Below are positions 1 to 6,864 of a DNA stretch of 10,150 bases, in pieces (positions within the stretch are counted from its first letter, which is position 1; each line of letters begins with the position of its first letter). The stretch is from positions 1 to 10,150 of the forward strand of contig JAQGKJ010000608.1 in assembly GCA_028290165.1 (NCBI GenBank). The letters run 5' to 3'. This DNA comes from Bradyrhizobium sp. (GTDB taxonomy: Bacteria; Pseudomonadota; Alphaproteobacteria; Rhizobiales; Xanthobacteraceae). Below the pieces are notes generated by a model. It did not search any database. It saw only the letters and a list, made by a program, of their open reading frames with translations, and was not told the origin of the DNA. Both the position numbers and the translations under genes were made by a program.

Positions 1-25
1 CGCTGTGCCCTCAAAAGGTATCAAT

Positions 26-1303
26 TCAATTGCTCACACAAGCGAGATGGTCACAAACCGCCGCGCGTCGCCTCAGCAAATCCTGTTCGCGCTTGTTGCC
101 CGCCAGCGCCGCGGCCGCCTCGAACGCGGCTCGGGCTTCCTGGTAGCGGCCGAGCTTTTGCAAGAGGTCGCCGCGAACGCTGCCCAATAGATGATAGCTT
201 TTGAGCGCGCGCTCGTCGATAAGGCCGTCGACGACGGCGAGCGCGGCTTCCGGGCCGTCGGCCATGCCGACAGCCACCGCGCGGTTGAGCTCGATGACCG
301 GCGAGCGGACGAGCTTGGCGAGCTCTGCATAAAGTCCGGATATGCGCGGCCAGTCGGTCGCATCCGCCGTGGTGGCCTGCGCGTGGCAGGCGATGATCGC
401 CGCCTGCAGCGCATAAAACCCGCCGGCGCCGCCGAGTTCACGCGCGCGCGCGAGCGCCAGCATCCCTCGCCTGATCTGAAGCTGGTCCCAGAGCCCGCGG
501 TTTTGCTCCAGCAGGAGAATGGGTTCGCCGGCGGCGTCGGTGCGTGCCGCCGTGCGCGAGGCGTTCAACTCCATAAGTGCGAGCAGTCCATGGGTTTCGG
601 GCTCGTGCGGCGCGATCGAGGTGAGCACGCGGCCGATGCGAAGCGCTTCATTGCAGAGCTGGGGACGCAGCCAGTCGACGCCGCGCGCCGCGGTATAGCC
701 TTCGTTGAAGATGAGATAGACGACCTCCAGCACCGAGGCGAGCCGTTGCGAAAGTTCCTCGCGGCGCGGGGTCTCGTAGGCGAGCCCGGATTCGGCAAGC
801 GTCCGCTTGGCGCGCACGATACGTTGGGCGATCGTCGCGTCCGGCAGCAGGAAGGCGCGGGCGATTTCTTCCGTGGTCAGGCCGCAGATCATCCGCAACG
901 CCAGCGCCGCGCGGGCCTCGCGCGACAGCAGCGGATGACAGGCGGTGAAGATCAGCCGCAGCAGTTCATCGCCGATGTCGTCGTCGAGTGCCGCGTCGAG
1001 ATCCGGCACGGCCTGCTGCTCCTGCTCCAGATCAGACGCCAGCATCCGATGCTTGCGCGCAAGCATTTTGGCGCGGCGCAGCTGATCCAGCGCCCGGCGC
1101 TTGGCGGTCGCCATCAGCCACGCGCCGGGTTTTTCCGGAATGCCGGTCGCCGGCCAATGCTCGAGCGCTGCCAGCAGGGCTTCCTGCGTCAGGTCCTCAG
1201 CCAGCGGCACGTCGCGCAGCATCCGCGACAGGCCCGTGATCAGCCGGGGCTGCTCGATCCGCCACGCCGCCAGGATTTTCGCATTGATGTCGGCGGCCGT
1301 CAT
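26..1303 (-). CDS. ECF42-type RNA polymerase sigma factor with C-terminal extension (DUF6596/TPR-like)
   Basis: An extracytoplasmic-function sigma factor of 425 aa from the chosen ATG. Region 2 lies at about residues 10-80 (VPLAEDLTQEALLAALEHWP, then AWLMATAKRRALDQLRR). Region 4 lies at about 110-170 (REARAALALRMICGLTTEEI, then ATIAQRIVRAKRTL). A long C-terminal extension follows, about 185-290 with the conserved IFNEGYTAARG and LCNEALRIGRVL stretches, and an alpha-helical TPR-like tail to about 410. This makes it twice the size of a simple ECF factor and fits the ECF42 class, which is typically encoded beside a DGPF/YciI protein, as here (gap about 31 nt). Known of the class: no classical anti-sigma factor, and the C-terminal extension is needed for activity. 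The same frame is open well upstream, but that part lies inside the DGPF gene and has no family similarity. ATG at 1303 gives the usual N-terminus; ATG at 1318 is the alternative, and neither has a good Shine-Dalgarno site. Confidence 0.93.
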   Translation of the reverse strand: MTAADINAKILAAWRIEQPRLITGLSRMLRDVPLAEDLTQEALLAALEHWPATGIPEKPGAWLMATAKRRALDQLRRAKMLARKHRMLASDLEQEQQAVPDLDAALDDDIGDELLRLIFTACHPLLSREARAALALRMICGLTTEEIARAFLLPDATIAQRIVRAKRTLAESGLAYETPRREELSQRLASVLEVVYLIFNEGYTAARGVDWLRPQLCNEALRIGRVLTSIAPHEPETHGLLALMELNASRTAARTDAAGEPILLLEQNRGLWDQLQIRRGMLALARARELGGAGGFYALQAAIIACHAQATTADATDWPRISGLYAELAKLVRSPVIELNRAVAVGMADGPEAALAVVDGLIDERALKSYHLLGSVRGDLLQKLGRYQEARAAFEAAAALAGNKREQDLLRRRAAVCDHLACVSN

Positions 1304-1334
1304 CGCCGCCGACCGCATTGAGCGGAGCGTTGCC

Positions 1335-1688
1335 TCAAGGGCCGGCAAACGCGCGGACCTCGCACGTCCCTTCCCAGCCCGGCATGAAATCCTTGTGCAA
1401 CTGCATGAATTCGACCGCCGCAGCAATGGCCTCTTCCTTGTCCCGCAGCTCGAAGATCGCGTAGCCGCCGACGATCTCCTTGGCTTCCACGAACGGGCCG
1501 TCGATGACGCTGAGCTTGCCGTCGGCAATGCGCACCTGGGCACCCGTTTCAACCGGCATCAGCCCGCCGCTGTCGAGCATGCGGCCAGCCTTGATCTCCC
1601 GGTCGGCGAGCTTGTGCATCGCCTCCATGAGTTCCGGTGTCGGGTTTCCCGGGGGACCGGGATGTTTGACGATATACATGAAGCGCAT
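1335..1688 (-). CDS. YciI-family (DGPF-domain) protein, partner of the ECF sigma factor
   Basis: A 117-aa protein of the YciI/DGPF family: ferredoxin-like alpha-beta fold, N-terminal strand MRFMYIVKH, the signature IDGPFVEAKEIVGGY at residues 62-76, and a C-terminal strand ending CEVRAFAGP. Full length for the family. The start at 1688 is supported by AGGAG (minus strand, 1699-1695) six bases upstream. It is the first gene of a two-gene operon with the sigma factor. In ECF41/ECF42 loci such proteins are the usual neighbours and probable targets; their biochemical activity is unknown, and an enzyme-like or small-molecule sensing role has been suggested. I infer co-transcription from the candidate ECF promoter at 1779-1805. 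No membrane segment or signal peptide is visible, so it should be cytoplasmic. Confidence 0.92.
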   Translation of the reverse strand: MRFMYIVKHPGPPGNPTPELMEAMHKLADREIKAGRMLDSGGLMPVETGAQVRIADGKLSVIDGPFVEAKEIVGGYAIFELRDKEEAIAAAVEFMQLHKDFMPGWEGTCEVRAFAGP

Positions 1689-1719
1689 CGGAAACTCCTC
1701 TTGGGGCGAGCCGTGGGCA

Positions 1720-1767
1720 CTATAGCCTTGCGGAACTGTCTCGCTATAGCCTTGCGGAACTGTCTCG
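1720..1767. repeat. Perfect 24-bp tandem duplication, two copies
   Basis: Bases 1720-1743 and 1744-1767 are identical 24-mers beginning CTATAGCCTTGCGG, and the first four bases (CTAT) recur at 1768-1771. The tract sits between the candidate promoter and the start of the DGPF/sigma operon, so it would lie in the 5' leader. Exact identity suggests a recent slippage or duplication event. Confidence 0.9.
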
Positions 1768-1778
1768 CTATCTCAATC

Positions 1779-1805
1779 GACGAACCAGCCCGCGCAGGAT
1801 CGACA
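1779..1805 (-). promoter_or_regulatory. Candidate ECF42-type autoregulated promoter
   Basis: On the minus strand TGTCGA (1805-1800) is followed after exactly 17 bases by CGTC (1782-1779). From memory, ECF42 promoters have TGTCGA at -35 and CG(A/T)C at -10, so both boxes match with ECF-like spacing. It points at the DGPF/sigma operon starting at 1688 and would leave a leader of about 80 nt that contains the 24-bp tandem repeat. Autoregulation is inferred. Confidence 0.55.
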
Positions 1806-1942
1806 TCCGCTGTGCAAAAATTTTAGCCACGCACCCTCGAAAGGAGCTAACTTCCCCTGCGGGACGTGTTCCGACGCAGATGGCTGGCGTCGTCTGAATT
1901 CAGAGTGCCCTCAAAATACCAGGCTTCTTCGGGAGCTACCGC

Positions 1943-2937
1943 ATGATCCATCGGCGAACCGCCATTTGTTGCGCGCTCACGATTGGACTTGTCCTCGGCC
2001 CGGCCCTGTTGGTCGCGGCGCCGCCGCAACTGGCGTTGGCTCAGCAACCCCCGTCGAAGACGACCCTGATCACATTGGGTACGCAGGGTGGCCGCTGCGA
2101 AGCAAAACCCGTTCACAGCCGGCCAACGTACTGGTCGTCAACGACGAGCCTTACATCATCGACGCCGGAAACGGCGTCGCCCGGCAGCTTGCGGTGGCAG
2201 GCGTACCGCTTGGCCGAGTGGGCCAGATCTTCATCACCCACAACCACGATGACCATAATGCCGACCTCGGAACGATGATGGGCCTGGCGTGGACGCTGGG
2301 CCGGTCCGCCCCCATCACCGTTCACGGCCCGAAGGGCACCCGCGATATGATCGACGGGTTCCTCAAGTTTTTCAGCGCCAACAGAGACATCAGGCTCTCG
2401 GACTTTCCTGATTTTTACAAGGCGATGCCGGAGCAGCTCTTCAACGTGCAGGAGATCGAAGGACCGGGCGCCATCTACAAGGACGCCAATGTCGAGGTCG
2501 AGGCGATCGAGAATTGCCATTTCCACTTTCCGTCTTCCGCCGCGAGCAACGCAAAATCCTACGCGCTGCGTTTCAAGACGGCGGACAAGACGATCGTTTT
2601 CAGCGGCGACACCGGGCCGTGCGTGCCCATGGTGAATTTCGCCATGGGTGCAAATCTCCTGGTCCACGAGGTCATCAATCTGGATCTGTACCAGGCCGCG
2701 TTGAAAACGCGCCCGTTCTCCCCCGAACAGAGCCAGGACCTATTACGCCACATGAAAGAAGATCACGCATCGCCTGACGAAATTGGCAAACTCGCCGCGA
2801 GCGCCAAGGTCGGAATGGTCGTTCTCAGCCATATCATCCCGGGTGACGCGAACGATCCGGACAATGCCTACAGTGACGGCGTCGCCGCGCATTATTCGGG
2901 AAAGATTGTGGTCGCGAAGGATTTGATGCTGTTCTGA
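1943..2937 (+). pseudogene. Exported MBL-fold metallo-hydrolase, broken by an apparent 1-bp deletion
   Basis: The reading frame from ATG 1943 (GGGAG at 1931-1935, seven bases upstream) encodes a signal peptide (MIHRRT, a hydrophobic core, ALAQQ) and the first strand TTLITLGTQGG. That frame then runs into unrelated sequence and stops at 2278. The -1 frame carries the rest: NVLVVNDEPYIIDAGNG, the zinc motif THNHDDH (about 2236-2256), FSGDTG, LLVHEVIN and VVLSHIIPG, ending at 2937. The join falls at 2090-2093, where GGCC would need to be GGCCC to restore one frame of about 331 aa. The motif order is that of metallo-beta-lactamase-fold hydrolases of the RNase Z / arylsulfatase-like branch, here periplasmic; the substrate is unknown. 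In the downstream frame the first ATG, at 1966, would encode only the out-of-frame signal-peptide region, so it is not a credible start. Either a recent pseudogene or a sequencing error. Confidence 0.8.
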
Positions 2938-2961
2938 AAGCGCCCGCGCCGAAGAGCCGGC

Positions 2962-3423
2962 TCAGGTGGGCTTTCTGGATCGTTCTTCCTCGAGCGTCAC
3001 CGCGACGGCCGCATTGGCCGACAGCCGCACCTTCTGTCCCTCGACATCGGCGACCAGCCCCAGATCGATGAAATGGTGGTGGCCCTTGTGACGTCCTTCG
3101 CCGCTGTCGGCCTTGGCGAGCTTGATCCTGCCGTGTTCGACGCGATCGACACTTCCGATGTGAACGCCGTCCGCGCCGATCACTTCCATGTGCTGCTTTA
3201 TACTTATTCTTAACTCAGGCCGCGGCCTTCGCTGAAGCAGTTCATCGCGCTGTTTGGTCAGGAGTTCGAGTTGAGCTTCCTGGTCGGCGATACGCTGCGC
3301 GTTCAGCTCCTCGACCGCACCACCGGAATAGGCGGCGGCTTGCTCCTCCAATTCGGTGAGGTTTTCCCTTATAGCAGCGATGCGTTCCTCAATCTGCGCG
3401 AGATTTAGCGGAAGGTCAGTCAT
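2962..3423 (-). CDS. Coiled-coil protein with C-terminal DUF2171 domain
   Basis: A 153-aa cytoplasmic protein. Residues 7-64 are rich in Glu, Gln, Leu and Ala with heptad-like spacing and predict a coiled coil. Residues 75-146 match the DUF2171 domain, a small PRC-barrel-like beta fold: IKQHMEVIGADGVHIGSVDR, then KADSGEGRHKGHHHFIDLGL, then VRLSANAAVAVTLEEE. The His-rich HKGHHH segment is part of the family pattern as I recall it. The start at 3423 has GAGGTGAT just upstream. The gene is convergent with the broken hydrolase gene (24-nt gap) and separated by about 100 nt from the end of the ABC operon, so it probably has its own promoter. The function of the domain is not established; many copies in alphaproteobacteria appear stress-related, which I treat only as a hint. 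Confidence 0.85.
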   Translation of the reverse strand: MTDLPLNLAQIEERIAAIRENLTELEEQAAAYSGGAVEELNAQRIADQEAQLELLTKQRDELLQRRPRPELRISIKQHMEVIGADGVHIGSVDRVEHGRIKLAKADSGEGRHKGHHHFIDLGLVADVEGQKVRLSANAAVAVTLEEERSRKPT

Positions 3424-3474
3424 GGATCACCTCTTCGACATCGCTCGCTCCAGCCCCCGGAGCGGCGCTACCCC

Positions 3475-3502
3475 AACGCCGGGACAGCCGGTTCTGTTTC
3501 CC
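3475..3502 (-). promoter_or_regulatory. Weak candidate general-stress (EcfG-like) promoter
   Basis: On the minus strand GGAAAC (3501-3496) is followed after 17 bases by CGTT (3478-3475), about 50 nt upstream of the DUF2171 start. The alphaproteobacterial EcfG consensus is GGAAC-N16/17-CGTT, so the -35 element has one extra A. Suggestive only. Confidence 0.25.
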
Positions 3503-3527
3503 ACCACCGGACCCGAAACGTAAAGAT

Positions 3528-4223
3528 TTACTGCCGCAGCATGATCAGCGGATCGGCGGCGTCGGGCACGCGCCGCCACTGCGCGTTGTCGTCGGCTTCA
3601 AAGCGCCAGACCTCGCCGTTTTGTGACAACAATAACAGCTCGCCGCGCTCCAGCCGCCACATCGTCGGCGCAAACGTTGCAACCGCCGGATCGCAGCGCG
3701 GCTTGAGGAAGACCTGGAAATTGTCCGCCGTCGCTTCGGTGTTGGTCAGCGTGAGGCCGCAGATCGATTGGCCGTTGCCGCGGACCATCGCCCAGTCGCC
3801 GATCATCTGGTCCATCGATTTCGCCAGCGAACGCGCGGCGGCGAGGTTTTGAAGGATATAGATGCCCTCGCCTTGCCTTAGGCCCTCGAAAATTCCGCTC
3901 TCGACTTCGGTAAAGTCGATCACCGGCTGACCGGCGGCATCCTGCAGCCGCACGATATCGAGACCCTTGATATTCCAGGCCGTGATGTCCTTGGTGAAGG
4001 GCAGCGCCGCAGCACAACCCGGCTCGAGCTCGAGTTTCAGGCCCTGCGGGTTCGCATCGCTCTTCAGCGTGACCACGCAGGTCTTGCTGCGCTCGGTGGT
4101 CGAGAGCTCCCACTGGCCGACCATGTCTTTCTTCAGGGTCGAGGCATCCTGCGACGAGGCCGGCGTGGCCCAGGCGGCCAACGCCGACAGCGCCGCAAGC
4201 GCGATGCCAAAGCGCCCCGTCAT
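3528..4223 (-). CDS. Exported AprI/Inh-like protein with two tandem inhibitor domains
   Basis: A 231-aa secreted or periplasmic protein with a signal peptide at residues 1-24 (cleavage near ASS-QD). It has two repeats of the AprI/Inh (Omp19-like) beta-barrel pattern. Repeat one spans about 33-115: GQWELS, C49, then EPGC at C70, AWNIKGLDIVRLQDAAGQPV, and DF...GIFEG. Repeat two spans about 139-231: GDWAMV, C155 in SICGLTL, C177 in KPRC, then MWRLERGELLLLSQNGEVWRF. Each repeat keeps a Cys pair likely to form a disulfide. Classical Inh proteins are about 100-125 aa single domains that plug serralysin-type metalloproteases. No such protease is encoded here, so inhibition is not shown. The start codon overlaps the dehydrogenase stop by one base (TGATG), implying translational coupling. 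It is the last gene of the operon. Confidence 0.85.
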   Translation of the reverse strand: MTGRFGIALAALSALAAWATPASSQDASTLKKDMVGQWELSTTERSKTCVVTLKSDANPQGLKLELEPGCAAALPFTKDITAWNIKGLDIVRLQDAAGQPVIDFTEVESGIFEGLRQGEGIYILQNLAAARSLAKSMDQMIGDWAMVRGNGQSICGLTLTNTEATADNFQVFLKPRCDPAVATFAPTMWRLERGELLLLSQNGEVWRFEADDNAQWRRVPDAADPLIMLRQ

Positions 4224-5212
4224 CAGCGGCTCTTCACCGGCGTCTCCGCGACCGGCGTCAGCGGCGGTTTTCCCGCGAACCAGGCTTTCAGATTGTCGAC
4301 CACCAGCTGATCCATGGCATTGCGCGTCACCACCGACGCGGAGCCGATATGCGGCAGCAGCACCACGTTCTGCATGGTGCGTAATTCATCCGGCACCGTC
4401 GGCTCGTTGGCGAACACGTCGAGCCCCGCGGCCAGGATGGTCCCCGACTTCAGCGCGGCTATCAAGGCCGGCTCGTCGACCACCGAGCCGCGTGCCACGT
4501 TGATGATCACGCCACGCGGGCCGAGCGCCTTCATGACATCGGCGTTGACCATTTTCGCCGTCGCAGCACCACCGGGGACGATGATGACAAGCGTATCCAC
4601 CGCCTTCGCCATCTCGATCAGATTGGGATAATGCTTGTACGACAAGCCATCGGCCGGTTTGCGCGTATGATAGACCACCGGAACGCGCGAAGCATCGAGC
4701 CTGCGCGCGATCGCCTGGCCGATCCGGCCCATGCCGACCATCCCGACCTTGCGATCCCGGAGCGAACCGACGCTCAACGGAAAATTTTGTGTCAGCCAGA
4801 GACCGGAACGCAGGTAACGGTCGGCCTTGATGAACTCGCGCAGGGTGACGATCAAAAGCCCCATCGCGATATCCGCAACCTCTTCGGTCAGCACATCAGG
4901 CGTATTGGTGACGACGATTTTATGCTCAGCCGCGTAATTGGCATCGATGTGGTCGTAGCCGACGCCGAAAGCGGAGACGATCTCGAGCTTTGGAAACCGC
5001 GCCAGCGTCGCGGCATCGCCGCGCACCGAATTATAGGTCACCGCAGCGCCGCGGATTTTCTCCGCGACCGCCGGCGTCAGCCGCTCGAGGTCGGCGATGG
5101 TCTCGAACGAATGCAGCACGAACTGGTCGGAAAAGCCGTTGTCGACGATCGGCTTGCTCGGCCCATAGACCAGCAAATCGATCTTTTCGGAGGAAATATT
5201 GCCGCCAACCAT
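4223..5212 (-). CDS. D-isomer-specific 2-hydroxyacid dehydrogenase (GHPR/HPPR-like)
   Basis: A 329-aa cytosolic NAD(P)-dependent enzyme that interconverts 2-keto and D-2-hydroxyacids. Visible features in order: N-terminal substrate domain; FGVGYDHID at 82-90; the Rossmann loop GMGRIG at 160-165; HTRKP at 182-186, where Arg184 and Lys185 after the second strand favour NADP(H); the catalytic triad Arg241 (NVARGSVVDE), Glu270 (ANEP) and His288 (LLPHIGSAS). All catalytic residues are intact and the length is typical (about 310-335 aa). ATG 5212 overlaps the permease stop as TGATG, which fixes the start. The same frame is open far upstream across the permease, but only as a shadow. Glyoxylate/hydroxypyruvate or aryl-pyruvate reductases are the nearest types; the substrate is not determined. 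Co-expression with an importer suggests a catabolic role. Confidence 0.93.
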   Translation of the reverse strand: MVGGNISSEKIDLLVYGPSKPIVDNGFSDQFVLHSFETIADLERLTPAVAEKIRGAAVTYNSVRGDAATLARFPKLEIVSAFGVGYDHIDANYAAEHKIVVTNTPDVLTEEVADIAMGLLIVTLREFIKADRYLRSGLWLTQNFPLSVGSLRDRKVGMVGMGRIGQAIARRLDASRVPVVYHTRKPADGLSYKHYPNLIEMAKAVDTLVIIVPGGAATAKMVNADVMKALGPRGVIINVARGSVVDEPALIAALKSGTILAAGLDVFANEPTVPDELRTMQNVVLLPHIGSASVVTRNAMDQLVVDNLKAWFAGKPPLTPVAETPVKSR

Positions 5213-6048
5213 CAGTTTTCCTTTCCAAGCGCGCTCTCGTGCCAGCGCCGTAATACCAGGTGCGAGGTTATCGCCAGCAGCCCATAAATGACAATCCCGG
5301 CGGCGGAGAGCAACAACAATGCCGCGAACATTCGGGGAATGTTGAGGCGGTAACCGGACTCTGCGATCCGGTAGGCGAGACCGGAACCCGCTCCGGCAGA
5401 GCCCGCCGCGATCTCGGCGACCACGGCGCCGATCAGCGACAGGCCGCCGGCGATCCGCAATCCGCCGAGGATGAAGGGCAATGCCGACGGCAGTTTGAGA
5501 TAGGCGAGCGTCTGCAGCCGCGACGCGCCGTAAAGCTGGAACAGGCCGGCCAGATTGCGATCCACCGAATTCAGCCCGAGCGTGGTGTTGGACAGCACCG
5601 GAAAGAATCCGACGATCCAGGCGCAGACGATGACGGCGGTCTGCTGCGGAAGGTAAATCAACAACAGCGGCGCGACCGCAATCACCGGCGTGACCTGCAG
5701 GATGACCGCATAGGGAAACAGCGAATATTCCAGCCACTTCGATTGATTGAACAAAAGCGCCAGCGCGACGCCGCCGACGGCGGCGGCGACAAAGCCTTCG
5801 AGCGTGGTCACCAGCGTCGTGACCAGCGACTGCGACAGCACCGGCCAGTCTTGAATCAGTGTCCGGAACACCGCGCCCGGTCCCGGCAGCACATAGGGCG
5901 GAATGTTGTTGAGCCGCACCACGAGCTCCCATACCGCGATTCCGGCCGCGAGCACGACGATCGGAAGCAGGATCCGCACAAGGCGCAAGGCGCGGCTGTC
6001 TGGTGCGGCCTGCTCGGCGGATAGTGGCGGTGTCTGCAAAGAGCTCAT
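5212..6048 (-). CDS. ABC transporter permease (TauC/SsuC-like)
   Basis: A 278-aa inner-membrane permease of the BPD_transp_1 family. Hydrophobic segments are visible at about 24-45, 78-100, 108-132, 136-155, 190-212 and 238-265, giving the usual six spans. The EAA cytoplasmic loop that docks on the ATPase is at about 172-200 (LYGASRLQTLAYLKLPSALP then ILGGLR). Length and organisation fit the taurine/sulfonate/aminopyrimidine importer class. ATG 6048 lies 8 nt after the ATPase stop with a weak purine-rich site (AGGGCGGG). A longer in-frame opening runs into the ATPase gene and lacks family similarity. It should form a homodimer with the adjacent ATPase to move the ligand of the neighbouring binding protein. 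Confidence 0.93.
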   Translation of the reverse strand: MSSLQTPPLSAEQAAPDSRALRLVRILLPIVVLAAGIAVWELVVRLNNIPPYVLPGPGAVFRTLIQDWPVLSQSLVTTLVTTLEGFVAAAVGGVALALLFNQSKWLEYSLFPYAVILQVTPVIAVAPLLLIYLPQQTAVIVCAWIVGFFPVLSNTTLGLNSVDRNLAGLFQLYGASRLQTLAYLKLPSALPFILGGLRIAGGLSLIGAVVAEIAAGSAGAGSGLAYRIAESGYRLNIPRMFAALLLLSAAGIVIYGLLAITSHLVLRRWHESALGKEN

Positions 6049-6056
6049 GACCCGCC

Positions 6057-6860
6057 CTACCCGGAATAGGACGGTGCCAGCGCGTTCGACACCTCGCGGC
6101 AATAGCCGGCATATTCGGCGGAGGTACGAAACTCCTCTCCGCGTGGTTCGGGCGCATCGATGCGAATTTCGGCACTGAGGCGCCCGGGCCGCTGTGTCAT
6201 CACGATCACGCGCTGCGACAAATATACCGACTCGAATACCGAATGCGTGACGAAGATGACGGTCTTGCGCAAATTGCGCCACAGCGCGAGCAGGTCGTTG
6301 TTCAAGCGAAAGCGGGTGATTTCGTCGAGCGCGGCGAACGGTTCGTCCATCAAGAGAATATCCGGATCGGTGACGAGCGCCCGCGCCAGAGAGACCCGCA
6401 TCTTCATGCCGCCGGATAGTTCGCGGGGATAAGCGCCGGCGAATTCCGAAAGCCCCATTTGCGCCAAGGCCTCTTCGACGCGCGCATTCGCCTCAGCCGT
6501 GGGCAGATGCGCAAGCTTCAGCGGCAACCGCACATTCTCCGCTACGCTGGTCCACGGCATCAGCGTCGGCTCCTGAAACACAAAACCGACGGGATGCCTT
6601 CCGCGCATCTCGCCGGCAGGTTTGGCGATGCCGACGCTGCCGGATGTCGGCGCGCTGAGGCCTGCGATCAGCCTCAAGGCGGTGGATTTTCCGCAGCCCG
6701 ACGGCCCGAGCAGCGACACGAACTCGCCCTTGCGAACATCGAGGTCGAGCGGCCCCAGCGCCATGACGCCGCTGTCATAGCGCTTGGTGACGCCGCGCAG
6801 CCTCACCGCGAGGCCGGCGGTCGGAGAATCTCCTTCGCTCACATCTGCGGGCGCGGCCAT
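6057..6860 (-). CDS. ABC transporter ATP-binding protein (TauB/SsuB-like)
   Basis: A 267-aa ATPase that powers the adjacent permease. Walker A GPSGCGKST is at 52-60, the Q-loop Gln96 in FVFQEPTLMPW, the signature LSGGM at 148-152, Walker B ILLMDEP at 168-174, the D-loop ALDE, and the switch His206 in FVTHS. The Q-loop stretch FQEPTLMPW is typical of the nitrate/sulfonate/taurine importer ATPases. No extra regulatory domain is present, and the C-terminal tail to 267 is of ordinary length. The start at 6860 lies 4 nt after the stop of the substrate-binding-protein gene, so it is translated from the same message. An N-terminal extension of about 17 aa (AAPADVSEGDSPTAG) precedes the first domain strand and looks unstructured. 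Confidence 0.95.
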   Translation of the reverse strand: MAAPADVSEGDSPTAGLAVRLRGVTKRYDSGVMALGPLDLDVRKGEFVSLLGPSGCGKSTALRLIAGLSAPTSGSVGIAKPAGEMRGRHPVGFVFQEPTLMPWTSVAENVRLPLKLAHLPTAEANARVEEALAQMGLSEFAGAYPRELSGGMKMRVSLARALVTDPDILLMDEPFAALDEITRFRLNNDLLALWRNLRKTVIFVTHSVFESVYLSQRVIVMTQRPGRLSAEIRIDAPEPRGEEFRTSAEYAGYCREVSNALAPSYSG

Positions 6861-6864
6861 CGGC

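Noticed and set aside
191..1321. Long plus-strand open frame (376 codons) opposite the sigma-factor gene
   Set aside because: It is antisense to a clear sigma factor, has no recognisable domain, and reflects the high GC content. The same applies to the other long antisense frames over the ABC operon.
1304..1552. Upstream extension of the sigma-factor frame to a 508-aa protein
   Set aside because: The added part is the DGPF gene read in another frame, Ser/Arg-rich with no family similarity.
1732..1784. GGAAC in each copy of the 24-bp repeat as an EcfG -35 element on the plus strand
   Set aside because: No CGTT follows at the needed distance in either copy.
5..1917. GTGCCCTCAAAA shared near positions 6 and 1906 as possible element ends
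   Set aside because: Only 12 bases match, both in the same orientation, with no target duplication or mobility gene between them.
1866..1946. GTG-started 26-codon frame ending in an ATGA overlap with the hydrolase start
   Set aside because: No ribosome site and no recognisable peptide; an overlap of this kind arises easily by chance.
5213..6175. Apparent 650-aa fusion of a membrane region with the 2-hydroxyacid dehydrogenase
   Set aside because: The upstream part is the permease gene read out of frame. The TGATG junction and family start at 5212 explain the gene fully.
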